Part shown: positions 7,589 through 15,455 of the stretch, one piece after another | How the letters are laid out: every line of letters starts with the position of its first letter | Position numbering within the stretch: position 1 is the stretch's first letter | Source of the DNA: Clostridium rhizosphaerae | GTDB taxonomy: Bacteria; Bacillota; Clostridia; Clostridiales; Clostridiaceae | Assembly: GCF_016765585.1 (NCBI RefSeq) | Contig: NZ_JAESWC010000014.1 | Coordinates: 62,001 to 126,000 of the forward strand | Direction of reading: 5' to 3' | Length of the DNA: 64,000 nucleotides | Program-made: the position numbers and the translations under genes | Notes under the pieces: model-generated | Databases searched by the model: none | Told to the model about the DNA's origin: nothing | Seen by the model: only the letters and a program-made list of their open reading frames with translations

Positions 7589-8755
7589 CTATTTTTCCTT
7601 TCCAAGGGGGATTTCTATATATATTTTGCAGCCTTGATTTTTTGCAAGACTTACCTTAAAATCTCCGTTTAACTGCTCTACTCTGTGCTTCATGTTTGAA
7701 AGTCCAAAGCCTAGCTCTAGGCTGTCAGCTCCTAAGCCATTATCCATTAAATTAAAAATAACAGAATTATCTCTTTTAGTAATAGAAAGCTTAAATTCAC
7801 TGCTTTGCCCATGTCTAATACCATTTGTAAGCCCTTCTTGAAGTGCACGCAGCAAAACCCTATGAACATTTTTATCTAAATTCTCAAACTTCTCAAGGCT
7901 GTATTCAATTGTAGCACCGCTGTGCTTTTCTGTTTCTTCTATCAATGAAACTATAGAAGGCTCGAATTCTAAAATTTCATCTCCGCTTTTTAAAGCTCTT
8001 ACAGACTTACGAATATCATTAAGGCCCTTTCTTACCTGCTCTTGGGCAAGCTCCAGCTTTTCTAAAGATAGCTCCATATCCTTTTTCATAAGCCTCTTGG
8101 CTGCTTCTAACTCAACAATTACAGTTGTCAGAGTATGCCCAACTGTATCATGAATTTCCCCTGCAATTTTATTTCTTTCTCTTTCAACCAAAAGCTCTTC
8201 CTTAGTATCATAGCTTTCCTGAAGCTTCTCATATGCTTTTTCTAATTCTCTCTTAGTCTTATCTAATTTTTCTCTTTGAAGTATCTCAAACTTAGCCACA
8301 AAGGAAAAACCAAAAACAAAACCAAAGTTTAAAAGATAGTTAAATACTCTCGGAAGTATTGAAATTAAGCTAGGATAACCAAGCTTAATATAATCTATAA
8401 TGATAAAAGACAAAAAATTAATAAGTGTAAAAATCAGCCCATATTTTATAGAAAAGCCAATCACGGCTCGTCCAGTTAAAATGAAAAATAGAATTTCAGA
8501 AGCTCCTGAAACGTCAATTCGAGCAATCCAATAAATAAGAGCGCTCTCTAAAAATATATTTATTTTAAATGCATTGTCCTTACTGTTTAATACTTCCCCT
8601 AATTTATCTATTGTTGTCAGGGAAAAACATAGTAGTCCTATTAGCACTGCCATCATAATTATGTTGTTTCCCTTATAAGTGAGCATGTATACGCTTGCCC
8701 AAATAAGAAAAATCCATAAGATTATATTCAATATTTTTTCTGTTTTTTTATCCAT
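7589..8755 (-). CDS. HisKA_3-type sensor histidine kinase
   Basis: Sensor kinase of 388 residues. The N-terminal 155 residues contain about five or six membrane helices with almost no extracytoplasmic loop, a layout typical of DesK- or LiaS-like intramembrane sensors. A coiled-coil linker (KLDKTKRELEKAYEKLQES) leads to the dimerisation/phosphoacceptor segment IAGEIHDTVGHTL, with His202 as the likely phosphorylation site. The HATPase domain shows an ALQEGLTNGIRHG N-box and GLGLSNM-like glycine boxes (ELGFGLSNMKHRVE). It lies between an acetyltransferase gene three bases upstream and the LuxR-type regulator immediately downstream. The signal is unknown; membrane or envelope stress is a guess from family resemblance. 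Confidence 0.92.
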   Translation of the reverse strand: MDKKTEKILNIILWIFLIWASVYMLTYKGNNIIMMAVLIGLLCFSLTTIDKLGEVLNSKDNAFKINIFLESALIYWIARIDVSGASEILFFILTGRAVIGFSIKYGLIFTLINFLSFIIIDYIKLGYPSLISILPRVFNYLLNFGFVFGFSFVAKFEILQREKLDKTKRELEKAYEKLQESYDTKEELLVERERNKIAGEIHDTVGHTLTTVIVELEAAKRLMKKDMELSLEKLELAQEQVRKGLNDIRKSVRALKSGDEILEFEPSIVSLIEETEKHSGATIEYSLEKFENLDKNVHRVLLRALQEGLTNGIRHGQSSEFKLSITKRDNSVIFNLMDNGLGADSLELGFGLSNMKHRVEQLNGDFKVSLAKNQGCKIYIEIPLGKEK

Positions 8756-8758
8756 TAA

Positions 8759-9265
8759 TTATCTCCTGTTGTCTATCCAATACCTACACTTATATTCTTC
8801 AATATTTTCAAGCTTTCCACCATTTGTTTCTATAACTTTTCTCGATGCAATATTATCTTCATTACAGGTTAATAAAACATCATCTATCTCCTTCTTTTTT
8901 GCTTCCTTTAAAAGCTCATCAAGCATTATTTTTCCGTAGCCCTTCCCTCTTTTTGAAGGTATAATTGCATATCCAATATGTCCACCAACTCTAAGGAGTG
9001 CATCTGTAAGTCGGCTTCTAAGCTTGCCTATACCTACAGGTTTCTCATCAATAATTAACCAATACATTGTCTGAGGCACCTGCCATGAGCTAAGTCCAAT
9101 TCCTTTAGCCATATTATAATTTCTTTGGAGATATGCAGAAAAATCTTCATAGTCTATTCCATAGGCACTATTTTCAAAGCCATTCTCTCCTTGTCCCATT
9201 TCTTGAAGCATTTCATATATATCTTTTCCATCTTCTAAGCTTAATTCTTTTAGCTCTAATTTCAT
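8759..9265 (-). CDS. GNAT-family N-acetyltransferase
   Basis: A 168-residue acetyltransferase. The acetyl-CoA pyrophosphate-binding motif is seen in GYAIIPSKRGKGYG followed by IMLDELLKEAKKK. The C-terminal VLLTCNEDNIASRKVIE with NGGKLE is the typical second half of the fold. The acceptor cannot be predicted; the closest impression is YhhY/RimJ-like general acetyltransferases. The ATG at 9265 follows GGAGG. The gene is read in line with the sensor kinase (three-base gap) and with the DUF2500 gene upstream, so it is probably part of the same operon, although functional linkage is unproven. Confidence 0.86.
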   Translation of the reverse strand: MKLELKELSLEDGKDIYEMLQEMGQGENGFENSAYGIDYEDFSAYLQRNYNMAKGIGLSSWQVPQTMYWLIIDEKPVGIGKLRSRLTDALLRVGGHIGYAIIPSKRGKGYGKIMLDELLKEAKKKEIDDVLLTCNEDNIASRKVIETNGGKLENIEEYKCRYWIDNRR

Positions 9266-9284
9266 CTTTTGTGCCTCCTCTTTT

Positions 9285-9677
9285 TTATTTATTGATGTTT
9301 CTTATAAAGCCTTTGTATCTGCTGCCTTGGAAAGTAAGCTTTCCTTCATCGCCTTCCACAAGCATTCCGTATTCATTACCTGATACTATAAATTCCATCC
9401 TGTCTCCGCTTTCTACCTCAAAGGTCACGTAGTAAGTGGAGGTAGTACTATGGCTCATATTATTATCATTATTGTGCATACTTTCTGATACATTTACTCT
9501 TTTCGCTACAATCTTTGCTATAACTGTAAGTACAGGCTGTGCATTATTATAGTTCCAGGTTTTAAGCCCCTTAAATATTGTAAATATGACAATTGCAAAA
9601 ATTATAATGAATATTATAGTCATAAAGGCTGGTACTGCACTAAACATAAAACCGTCAAAACCGCTGCCTGGCATCAT
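9285..9677 (-). CDS. DUF2500 family membrane protein
   Basis: A 130-residue protein. After an Met-Met-Pro-Gly start it has one strong membrane helix (AFMTIIFIIIFAIVIFTIF), then a basic FKGLKTWNYNN. A soluble beta-rich domain of about 80 residues follows, beginning PVLTVIAKIVAKRVNVS and containing TYYVTFEVESGDRMEF, GEEGKL-like turns and FQGSRYKGFIRN at the end. This is the DUF2500 pattern; function unknown. I place the start at 9677, six bases after GGAGGGG, because the ATG at 9713 has no ribosome site. First gene of the run DUF2500-acetyltransferase-kinase-regulator. Confidence 0.85.
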   Translation of the reverse strand: MMPGSGFDGFMFSAVPAFMTIIFIIIFAIVIFTIFKGLKTWNYNNAQPVLTVIAKIVAKRVNVSESMHNNDNNMSHSTTSTYYVTFEVESGDRMEFIVSGNEYGMLVEGDEGKLTFQGSRYKGFIRNINK

Positions 9678-9777
9678 TATTAACCCCTCCAATATTCTCT
9701 TTCTTAATTCCAATATATTCTATATGGCATTTATAATTCCTTCTTACAAAATTATTATTTAAACATAATATAAAAAA

Positions 9778-9798
9778 GAAGGATATTTTCTATCCTCC
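9778..9798 (-). terminator. Terminator after the M20 amidohydrolase gene
   Basis: On the minus strand GGAGGATA and TATCCTTC pair (one G-U) around a five-base loop and are followed by TTTTTT (9772-9777). It lies just after the stop at 9812. Confidence 0.8.
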
Positions 9799-9811
9799 TT
9801 TTGCATTAAAT

Positions 9812-11011
9812 TTAACTAATATTTGATTTTCGGAATTCCTCTTTTATTTCGCTAAGCTTTTCTTTATTTATTATGAGTTCAAGGGCAGTAATAGCTAAAG
9901 CTTTTGCTCCGGTTATTAAAGCCTCATCTCCTTCTTTAGAGGCTGCAGCAGTGCAGAACTCATGGGTATGACCAACCAGGCTCTCCGGTCCAATCTTTAT
10001 ATATGGATGAATTGTTGGTACAACTTGGCTTATGTTTCCGGCATCCGTTGAACCTAAGCCTCTCTCCGAATTTACATCTATCTCCAAGCCTAATAATTCA
10101 GCACTTTCTGCGAATATTTGATCAAACCTTTTATTTATAAGCAAGTTATCAACTTCATTTTGAAAAGCTATTATATTGAGCTTTGCACCTGTTGCTAAAG
10201 CGGCTCCTTGAGCTATATTTTTAATTTTTTCAGTAACTTCGCTGCAGATCTTTCTTGTAGCTGCACGTATAAAAAATCTAGCTTTAGCATAGCCTGGCAC
10301 AATATTTGGTGCTTCTCCTCCATGAGTTATAATCCCATGAATTCTTACATCTGTTGTAACATGCTGTCTCAAAGCATTAATTCCGACAAAAAGCTGAATT
10401 ACGGCATCCAACGCATTGATACCTTTTTCCGGGGATGCTGCTGCGTGAGCAGATTTTCCTATATACTCAAAATCTAAAGGATCTACAGCCAAAGAGCTTC
10501 CAGTTACACCTGTCTTGTTTGAAGGATGAATCATCATACATGCATCTATTCCTTTAAGCAGTCCATGCTTTACAAAGCTTGCCTTTGCACTTCCGTTTTC
10601 TCCGCCTTCCTCTGCTGGAGTACCCAATACGACTGCCTCTCCTCCTATTTCTTCTAGAAGCTTAGATAAAGAAATGGCAGAAGCTGTACTCAAGGTTCCT
10701 ATAATATTATGTCCGCAGGCATGCCCCAGGCCTGGAAGCGCATCATATTCCGCTAAAAAACCTATTACCGTACCCTCAAGTTTTGATGATTTTTTTCTTG
10801 CTATAAAAGAAGTCTCATGTCCTGCTACAGCTTTTTCTACAGTAAAGCCTGCTTCTTCTAAAGTATCTGCAAGAAGCCCGGACGCAAAGAATTCCTGATT
10901 TCCTATTTCAGGTCTATCATGGATTTGATGGCTTATATTTATAAACTTTTCTTTTTCTCCTTCTATAAAACTCACAAGTCTTTGCTGAAAAGCATTTAAT
11001 TTATTACTCAT
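9812..11011 (-). CDS. M20 family amidohydrolase (aminoacylase/AbgB-like), SAM-riboswitch controlled
   Basis: Zinc-dependent amidohydrolase of 399 residues. Metal-site motifs are visible: GFLAEYDALPGLGHACGHN, a PAEEGGENG glutamate motif, and GSTDAGNISQ toward the C-terminus. The central dimerisation insert includes GKSAHAAASPEKGINALDA. It resembles M20D enzymes that remove acyl or aminobenzoyl groups from amino acids. The gene sits behind a SAM-I riboswitch and terminator on the minus strand, divergent from metNIQ. A role in freeing methionine or another sulfur amino acid from an N-acyl or conjugated form is therefore plausible but inferred. The ATG at 11011 follows AGGGGGC. Confidence 0.87.
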   Translation of the reverse strand: MSNKLNAFQQRLVSFIEGEKEKFINISHQIHDRPEIGNQEFFASGLLADTLEEAGFTVEKAVAGHETSFIARKKSSKLEGTVIGFLAEYDALPGLGHACGHNIIGTLSTASAISLSKLLEEIGGEAVVLGTPAEEGGENGSAKASFVKHGLLKGIDACMMIHPSNKTGVTGSSLAVDPLDFEYIGKSAHAAASPEKGINALDAVIQLFVGINALRQHVTTDVRIHGIITHGGEAPNIVPGYAKARFFIRAATRKICSEVTEKIKNIAQGAALATGAKLNIIAFQNEVDNLLINKRFDQIFAESAELLGLEIDVNSERGLGSTDAGNISQVVPTIHPYIKIGPESLVGHTHEFCTAAASKEGDEALITGAKALAITALELIINKEKLSEIKEEFRKSNIS

Positions 11012-11034
11012 TATAAAGCCCCCTTTAAAATTAA

Positions 11035-11065
11035 AAAATCTTCCTCCGAATTGGAAGAAGATTTT
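11035..11065 (-). terminator. Riboswitch-controlled intrinsic terminator
   Basis: AAAATCTTC...GAAGATTTT stem (minus strand AAAATCTTCTTCC loop GGAAGATTTT) followed by T-rich sequence. It lies between the minus-strand SAM-I aptamer and the M20 gene and is the expected expression platform. Confidence 0.85.
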
Positions 11066-11097
11066 AAAGAAACCCTTAATGGATTATATCTAAAATT

Positions 11098-11213
11098 ACG
11101 TTCTTCCTCATCTCTCAGAAACACAATCTGTTGGATTTAGCACCATACAGGCTAATGATACCTGCTGGTTGCTGAGACTTCATTGGGCCAATCCCTCAGT
11201 CTCTCTTGATAAG
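11098..11213 (-). ncRNA. SAM-I (S-box) riboswitch upstream of the M20 gene
   Basis: On the minus strand the S-box landmarks follow in order: CTTATCAAGAGAGACTGAGG, GACTGGCCC-like ATTGGCCCAATGA, CAGCAACC, GGTGCTAAATCC, and GATGAGGAAGAACG closing helix P1. SAM binding should favour the downstream terminator and switch the gene off when SAM is plentiful. The promoter lies 11241-11269. Confidence 0.95.
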
Positions 11214-11240
11214 GACGTTTATTAAGTTGAATTGTTTTGA

Positions 11241-11269
11241 ATTATATACCCATTTATATTCACTGTCAA
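11241..11269 (-). promoter_or_regulatory. Sigma-A promoter for the M20 riboswitch transcript
   Basis: Minus strand TTGACA (11264-11269), 17-base spacer, TATAAT (11241-11246): full consensus, about 28 bases before the aptamer. Confidence 0.88.
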
Positions 11270-11313
11270 CAAATTTATTCCAAAAATATTTATTGAAAAA
11301 TGAAATTTTATTG

Positions 11314-11342
11314 TTGACTTACTTCAAAATGCTCTATATAAT
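11314..11342 (+). promoter_or_regulatory. Sigma-A promoter for metNIQ
   Basis: TTGACT (11314-11319), 17-base spacer, TATAAT (11337-11342), about 43 bases before the plus-strand SAM-I aptamer. Confidence 0.85.
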
Positions 11343-11384
11343 AAATGACAAGAACAAAAGAACGCACGAAAATCGAATATTAAT

Positions 11385-11516
11385 CCTTATCTAGAGAAGC
11401 CGAGGGACTGGCCTTATGACGCTTCAGCAACCAGCATATTTCATTTGTATGTATGGTGCTAAATCCTGCAGACATTATAGTCTGAAAGATGAGGGAAGGT
11501 AGAACGCTTTGTCAGG
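11385..11516 (+). ncRNA. SAM-I (S-box) riboswitch upstream of metNIQ
   Basis: Plus strand: CCTTATCTAGAGAAGCCGAG, GGACTGGCC, TATGACGC, CAGCAACC, GGTGCTAAATCC, then GATGAGGGAAGGTAGAACG. It matches the S-box consensus closely. It is followed by a strong terminator (11525-11552) and then metN. It is the divergent partner of the minus-strand SAM-I switch; the two aptamers start about 170 bases apart. Confidence 0.96.
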
Positions 11517-11524
11517 CTGTTTTT

Positions 11525-11563
11525 ATCCTCTTTCCTCATATGGAAAGAGGATTTTTTATTTTT
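11525..11563 (+). terminator. metN leader terminator (SAM-I expression platform)
   Basis: ATCCTCTTTCC / GGAAAGAGGAT stem with a TCATAT loop and then TTTTTATTTTT. It ends about 85 bases before metN. Confidence 0.92.
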
Positions 11564-11647
11564 ATAGATTTCAATGCAAATCTAGTATTTGAGTTTTTTA
11601 AATGCTGATTTACTAATTGGAACTATATAGTTAGGGGGGTATTAAAA

Positions 11648-12727
11648 ATGCTTTGGCTAAAAAATGTTACAAAAACTTATGAAACTAAAGATCATAAGAT
11701 AGAAGCTGTAAAGGCTGTTAACTTGCATGTGGAACCTGGAAAAATTATGGGCATCATAGGCTACAGCGGAGCAGGAAAAAGCACCTTGATAAGATGCATA
11801 AATTTACTTGAGAAACCTACTTCCGGTGAAGTGATTATCGACGGCAGAGACTTAACAAAACTTTCGCCTAAAGAACTTAGAAAAACCAGAGAAAAAGTAG
11901 GTATGATTTTTCAGCATTTTAACCTTATGAAAAGCAGAAACGTATTTGAAAATGTTGCTTATCCTTTAAAGGGTAAGGATCTAAGCAAACAGCAAATGAA
12001 AGAAAAAGTTGAAAGTCTTCTTGAAATAGTTGGCTTGAGCGACAAAATAACCGCTTATCCCTCGCAGCTTAGCGGAGGACAAAAGCAAAGAGTTGCAATA
12101 GCAAGAGCTTTAGCAAATGATCCTAAGCTGCTGCTATGCGATGAAGCTACTTCTGCCCTAGATCCTCAAACAACTCAATCAATTCTAAAGCTTTTAAAAG
12201 ATATTAATGAAAAGCTTGGTCTGACAATAGTTATTATAACTCACCAGATGGAAGTAGTTAAAGAAATATGCCATAGGGCAGCTATTATGGAAAAAGGACG
12301 AATTGTTGAGGAGTCCAATGTAATTGATATTTTTTCAAAGCCTAAAGCTCAAGTGACAAAAGACTTTGTATCAACTGTTTTTCACTATGATAGAGCTTAT
12401 GAGTTTTTAAATAAGGATTCCTTTATTGAAGAACTTACAGAAGAAGAGATAGTTGCAAGAATATCCTATATCGGTCAAAAGGCAGGTCAGGCCTTTATCT
12501 CTAAGATATCAAGAAAATTTAAGGTTGATGCCAGCATAATATTTGGAAATATTGAGCTGATTCAAGAGACTCCAATAGGAAACTTAGTTGTTAAATTTAA
12601 AGGCTCCAGAGATGGAATTATAGAATCTATCAATTATCTAAAACAAAATGATATTTACGTGGAGGTGTTAAAAAATGCAACAACTTCTTTATACCTTTAT
12701 GCCGAATGTAATAGAACTCTTTCCTGA
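11648..12727 (+). CDS. metN: Methionine ABC transporter ATP-binding protein MetN
   Basis: ATPase of the D/L-methionine importer, 359 residues. Walker A GYSGAGKST (about 38-46), signature LSGGQKQR, Walker B LLLCDEATSALD, and switch histidine in IIITHQMEVV. The C-terminal 90 or so residues form the NIL domain typical of MetN, which binds methionine and inhibits transport. GGGGGG precedes the ATG at 11648. It is the first gene after the SAM-I riboswitch, giving OFF control by SAM. The metI gene starts 53 bases before metN ends, in another frame, so the two are translationally coupled. Confidence 0.95.
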   Translation: MLWLKNVTKTYETKDHKIEAVKAVNLHVEPGKIMGIIGYSGAGKSTLIRCINLLEKPTSGEVIIDGRDLTKLSPKELRKTREKVGMIFQHFNLMKSRNVFENVAYPLKGKDLSKQQMKEKVESLLEIVGLSDKITAYPSQLSGGQKQRVAIARALANDPKLLLCDEATSALDPQTTQSILKLLKDINEKLGLTIVIITHQMEVVKEICHRAAIMEKGRIVEESNVIDIFSKPKAQVTKDFVSTVFHYDRAYEFLNKDSFIEELTEEEIVARISYIGQKAGQAFISKISRKFKVDASIIFGNIELIQETPIGNLVVKFKGSRDGIIESINYLKQNDIYVEVLKNATTSLYLYAECNRTLS

Positions 12728-13355
12728 TATGATAAAAGCCCTTAGCGAAACACTCCTTATGGTATTTATCGCAGGAAGTATTTCAACCTTAATAGGCATA
12801 CCAATAGGAGTAATTCTTGTAGTAACTAGGCCCGGAAATATTCTTCAAAACAATCTTATTTACAACCTCACAGGTAAGATTATAAATATATTTCGTTCTA
12901 TTCCATTTGTTATCCTGCTTGCAGCAATTATACCGATAACACGATTTTTTGTAGGTACAACAATTGGCTTAAAGGGCGCTATTGTCCCTCTAGTCTTTGG
13001 TTCTGTTCCATTTGTAGCAAGGCAAATAGAATCTGCACTTCTTGACATAGATAAGGGAATTATTGAAGCAGCAGAGGCCATGGGTTCAAGCCCCTTTGAG
13101 ATAATTTACAGAGTACTTCTTAAAGAAGGACTCCCAGGAATCATCTATGCTCTTACAATTACAACAGTGAGCTTAATTGGTTTTTCCGCCGTAGCGGGAA
13201 CTGTTGGGGGAGGCGGCTTAGGAGACTTTGCAATTAGATATGGTTATCAGTATTTTAAGACTGACATTATGATAGCAACTATAATAATTCTTCTTATCTT
13301 AGTTAATTTAATTCAAGGCTTCGGGGAACTTTTATTAAAAAAATTAAGTCATTAA
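12675..13355 (+). CDS. metI: Methionine ABC transporter permease MetI
   Basis: Five-helix membrane permease, 226 residues, usual MetI length. The coupling loop reads EAAEAMGSSPFEIIYRVLL, then EGLPGIIYALTITTVSLIGFSAVAGTVGGGGLGDFAIRYGYQ, which is characteristic of MetI. The start ATG at 12675 follows GGAGGTG with a six-base spacer, so the 53-base overlap with metN is real rather than an over-called start. It works with MetN and the MetQ lipoprotein downstream. Confidence 0.95.
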   Translation: MQQLLYTFMPNVIELFPDMIKALSETLLMVFIAGSISTLIGIPIGVILVVTRPGNILQNNLIYNLTGKIINIFRSIPFVILLAAIIPITRFFVGTTIGLKGAIVPLVFGSVPFVARQIESALLDIDKGIIEAAEAMGSSPFEIIYRVLLKEGLPGIIYALTITTVSLIGFSAVAGTVGGGGLGDFAIRYGYQYFKTDIMIATIIILLILVNLIQGFGELLLKKLSH

Positions 13356-13432
13356 TTAATATTTAAATAAATTTTATGTACGTAAGGATTAAGATACTTG
13401 CGTGCTAAAAAAATATAAGGGGGCATTTAATA

Positions 13433-14269
13433 ATGAAAGCAAAAAAATTATTAATATTATTAGGACTTGTGGTAGGTATAACATCACTAGCAGGCTGCGG
13501 CAAAGCTAAAACAACAGCAGCTTCTGAAGACTTAAATAAAAAGCAGGTTATAAAGCTTGGAGTTACTGGAGATGACCATAGAATTTGGGACAATATAAAA
13601 ACAAGATTGGCAAAAGAGAATATAGAGCTTCAGATTGTAACATTCAGCGATTATGTAAGGCCAAACCAAGCCTTAGCTGATGGTGAAATAGATGCAAATT
13701 CTTTTCAGACCGTAGCTTACTTTGAACAGTTTAAGAAAGACAGAAAACTTGATTTAACTTCAATTGGAAATACCGTTTTAGCACCAATGGGGATTTACTC
13801 CAGCAATATAAAAGACTTAAAAGAACTTAAGAATAAAGATAAGATAGCAATACCTAATGATGCGACTAATGGAGGAAGAGCTTTACTGCTTCTTCAAGAT
13901 GCAGGTCTTATTAAGCTTAAAGAAGGCTCAGGTATAACTCCAACAGTTAAAGATGTTGTAAATAATCCAAAAAGCCTTGAAATAATCCCATTAGTAGCAA
14001 CACAAATTCCAAGGTCTATAAAGGATGTAGCGGCTGCTGCTATAAATAACGGAGTTGCTACAGAGGCAGGCTACTCCCCATTGAAAGATTCAATTTACAT
14101 TGAAGATACTAAAAAAGAAGGAGCTAAAAATTACTTTAATATTATAGCTGTACGCACAAAAGATAAGGACAGTAAAGTTCTTAAAAGACTAGTTGAAGTC
14201 TATCAAACCGATGAAACTAAAAAACTTATAGATGAAACAACTAAAGGTTCCTCAATTCCTGTATTTTAA
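13433..14269 (+). CDS. metQ: Methionine-binding lipoprotein MetQ (NlpA family)
   Basis: Substrate-binding lipoprotein of 278 residues. The signal peptide ends in the lipobox LAGC (Cys22). Family landmarks include IKLGVTGDDHRIWDNIK, VTFSDYVRPNQALADGEID, NSFQTVAYFEQF, AIPNDATNGGRALLLLQ and an AVRTKDKDS segment near the end. It is anchored outside the membrane and hands D- or L-methionine to MetI. It is third in the operon, followed by a strong terminator at 14283-14315. Other NlpA proteins bind related compounds, but the riboswitch context makes methionine likely. Confidence 0.94.
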   Translation: MKAKKLLILLGLVVGITSLAGCGKAKTTAASEDLNKKQVIKLGVTGDDHRIWDNIKTRLAKENIELQIVTFSDYVRPNQALADGEIDANSFQTVAYFEQFKKDRKLDLTSIGNTVLAPMGIYSSNIKDLKELKNKDKIAIPNDATNGGRALLLLQDAGLIKLKEGSGITPTVKDVVNNPKSLEIIPLVATQIPRSIKDVAAAAINNGVATEAGYSPLKDSIYIEDTKKEGAKNYFNIIAVRTKDKDSKVLKRLVEVYQTDETKKLIDETTKGSSIPVF

Positions 14270-14282
14270 GATAGGACTTAAT

Positions 14283-14315
14283 AAAGGCCGCAGCTTTTAA
14301 TAAACTGCGGCCTTT
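14283..14315 (+). terminator. metNIQ terminator
   Basis: AAAGGCCGCAG / CTGCGGCCTTT stem with a CTTTTAATAAA loop. The A-rich and T-rich flanks make it usable from both strands; it also closes the minus-strand small ORF at 14320. Confidence 0.88.
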
Positions 14316-14319
14316 CAAA

Positions 14320-14493
14320 TTAAGACTTATTATTTTTCAAGTAAATATAATGACCATATGCACTATATAAAAGGGCTAAAAGAGCAAGTGTATTTATTAT
14401 TTTTCCAAATAATCCAAACTTAGTAGTCAATCCTATATAAGCTAATAGTATAATACATATAATATCTAATACGAGCGATCTTTTTCTATTCAT
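14320..14493 (-). CDS. Small two-helix membrane protein (57 aa)
   Basis: A short gene found by reading the gap. It starts at ATG 14493 after AAAGGA at good spacing and ends at TAA 14320-14322, giving 57 residues. The protein begins MNRKRSLVLD and has two hydrophobic stretches (IICIILLAYIGL and INTLALLALLYSAYGHYIYL) separated by a short basic turn, ending KNNKS. It begins 21 bases after the TRIC-family gene on the same strand and ends at the shared terminator, so it is the second gene of that operon. I do not recognise the family. The ribosome site, basic N-terminus and helix pattern support coding. Confidence 0.65.
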   Translation of the reverse strand: MNRKRSLVLDIICIILLAYIGLTTKFGLFGKIINTLALLALLYSAYGHYIYLKNNKS

Positions 14494-14513
14494 TTGTTTT
14501 TCCTTTCAAAGTT

Positions 14514-15140
14514 CTACATTGCAGAACTATTTTCTTTATTTTGAGGTACAGGTAAATTTAAATTATATATCATTGATAAAATTCTTATAATAAACGTAAC
14601 TATAAAAGAAATATATAAGGACATGGCCTCTGAAAGATAATTATAGGTAAAAAAGAAACATAAAGCACCTAGTATAGAAGCAACAGCGTAAATTTCCTTT
14701 CTAAACACAAAAGGAATATCCTTGACGAAAACATCTCTAAGTATTCCGCCTCCAACCCCTGTTATAAGGCCCATAGAAACAACTATAAAAGCATAGTTCA
14801 TCTCATGAGTTACTGCTGTATTGGCTCCAACCGCTGTAAATACGCCAAGACCTAGGGCATCAGATATTACTATTATGTTTTTAAGCTTATGAAGCTTTTT
14901 ATAAAAATAAAATGTAATAAGAGCTGTTGCTATACTGATTACACAGGAAGCTGGATTAATAAAAGCTGTTGGTGGAGTATTTCCTATTATTATATCTCTG
15001 AATATTCCCCCTCCTACAGCAGTTGTTATTGCTAAAAACATAACACCGAATAAATCAAGCTTTTTCTCGATACCTATTAATGCACCTGAAATAGCAAAAG
15101 CTATTGTTCCTATTATTTCAAAGGAGTTAATTAAAAACAT
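14514..15140 (-). CDS. TRIC/UPF0126 family membrane channel-like protein (YicG-like)
   Basis: A 208-residue membrane protein with about seven helices in two repeated halves. Each half contains the glycine-rich motif GGG(I/L)(F/L)RD (AVGGGIFRDIIIGNTPP and VGGGILRDVFVKDIPF). This is the bacterial TRIC/UPF0126 signature. Family members are proposed trimeric cation channels, and E. coli YicG has been linked to glycine uptake; the ion or solute here is unknown. It is transcribed with the 57-residue ORF downstream. Confidence 0.9.
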   Translation of the reverse strand: MFLINSFEIIGTIAFAISGALIGIEKKLDLFGVMFLAITTAVGGGIFRDIIIGNTPPTAFINPASCVISIATALITFYFYKKLHKLKNIIVISDALGLGVFTAVGANTAVTHEMNYAFIVVSMGLITGVGGGILRDVFVKDIPFVFRKEIYAVASILGALCFFFTYNYLSEAMSLYISFIVTFIIRILSMIYNLNLPVPQNKENSSAM

Positions 15141-15270
15141 TAGACTACCTCTTTTAATATTAATTTTTCACACTATTACATTATATATCAGCTTAGTTAA
15201 AAGTTTAAATCTATTTTTTATATAATTGCACTATTTATTATTTATAAATATAATTTGGATAAGTGGATGA

Positions 15271-15287
15271 GGGACGGTTAACAATTT
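15271..15287 (+). repeat. REP-like sequence, solo copy
   Basis: GGGACGGTTAACAATTT, identical to the left end of the RAYT element at 19054. No transposase is adjacent. Confidence 0.75.
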
Positions 15288-15352
15288 CATGACAATCAGA
15301 TAAATCAAATATAATTTGAAATCTATTTACTAATTTTTTTATAAAAAAGAAA

Positions 15353-15417
15353 AGTATTTCATAAGAAAAGCAGCAACACCATAGGACTATAAGTCCAAGC
15401 TTTCCCTATAAAATACT
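15353..15417 (-). terminator. Imperfect terminator hairpin after the OmpR-type kinase
   Basis: AGTATTT / AAATACT outer pairing extended by AAAGC / GCTTT. On the minus strand it is followed by TTTTCTTTTTT. It lies about 40 bases after the kinase stop. Confidence 0.6.
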
Positions 15418-15455
15418 CTCTAAAACTATTATGTCATTATAAAAACAATTTATAC

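Larger units (their letters stand above)
15141..15455. other. Gene-free gap with REP-like copy and terminator
   Basis: Between the TRIC gene promoter side and the histidine kinase stop. It holds a solo copy of the RAYT-associated sequence (15271-15287) and the imperfect hairpin at 15353-15417. No ORF with a ribosome site was seen. Confidence 0.6.
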
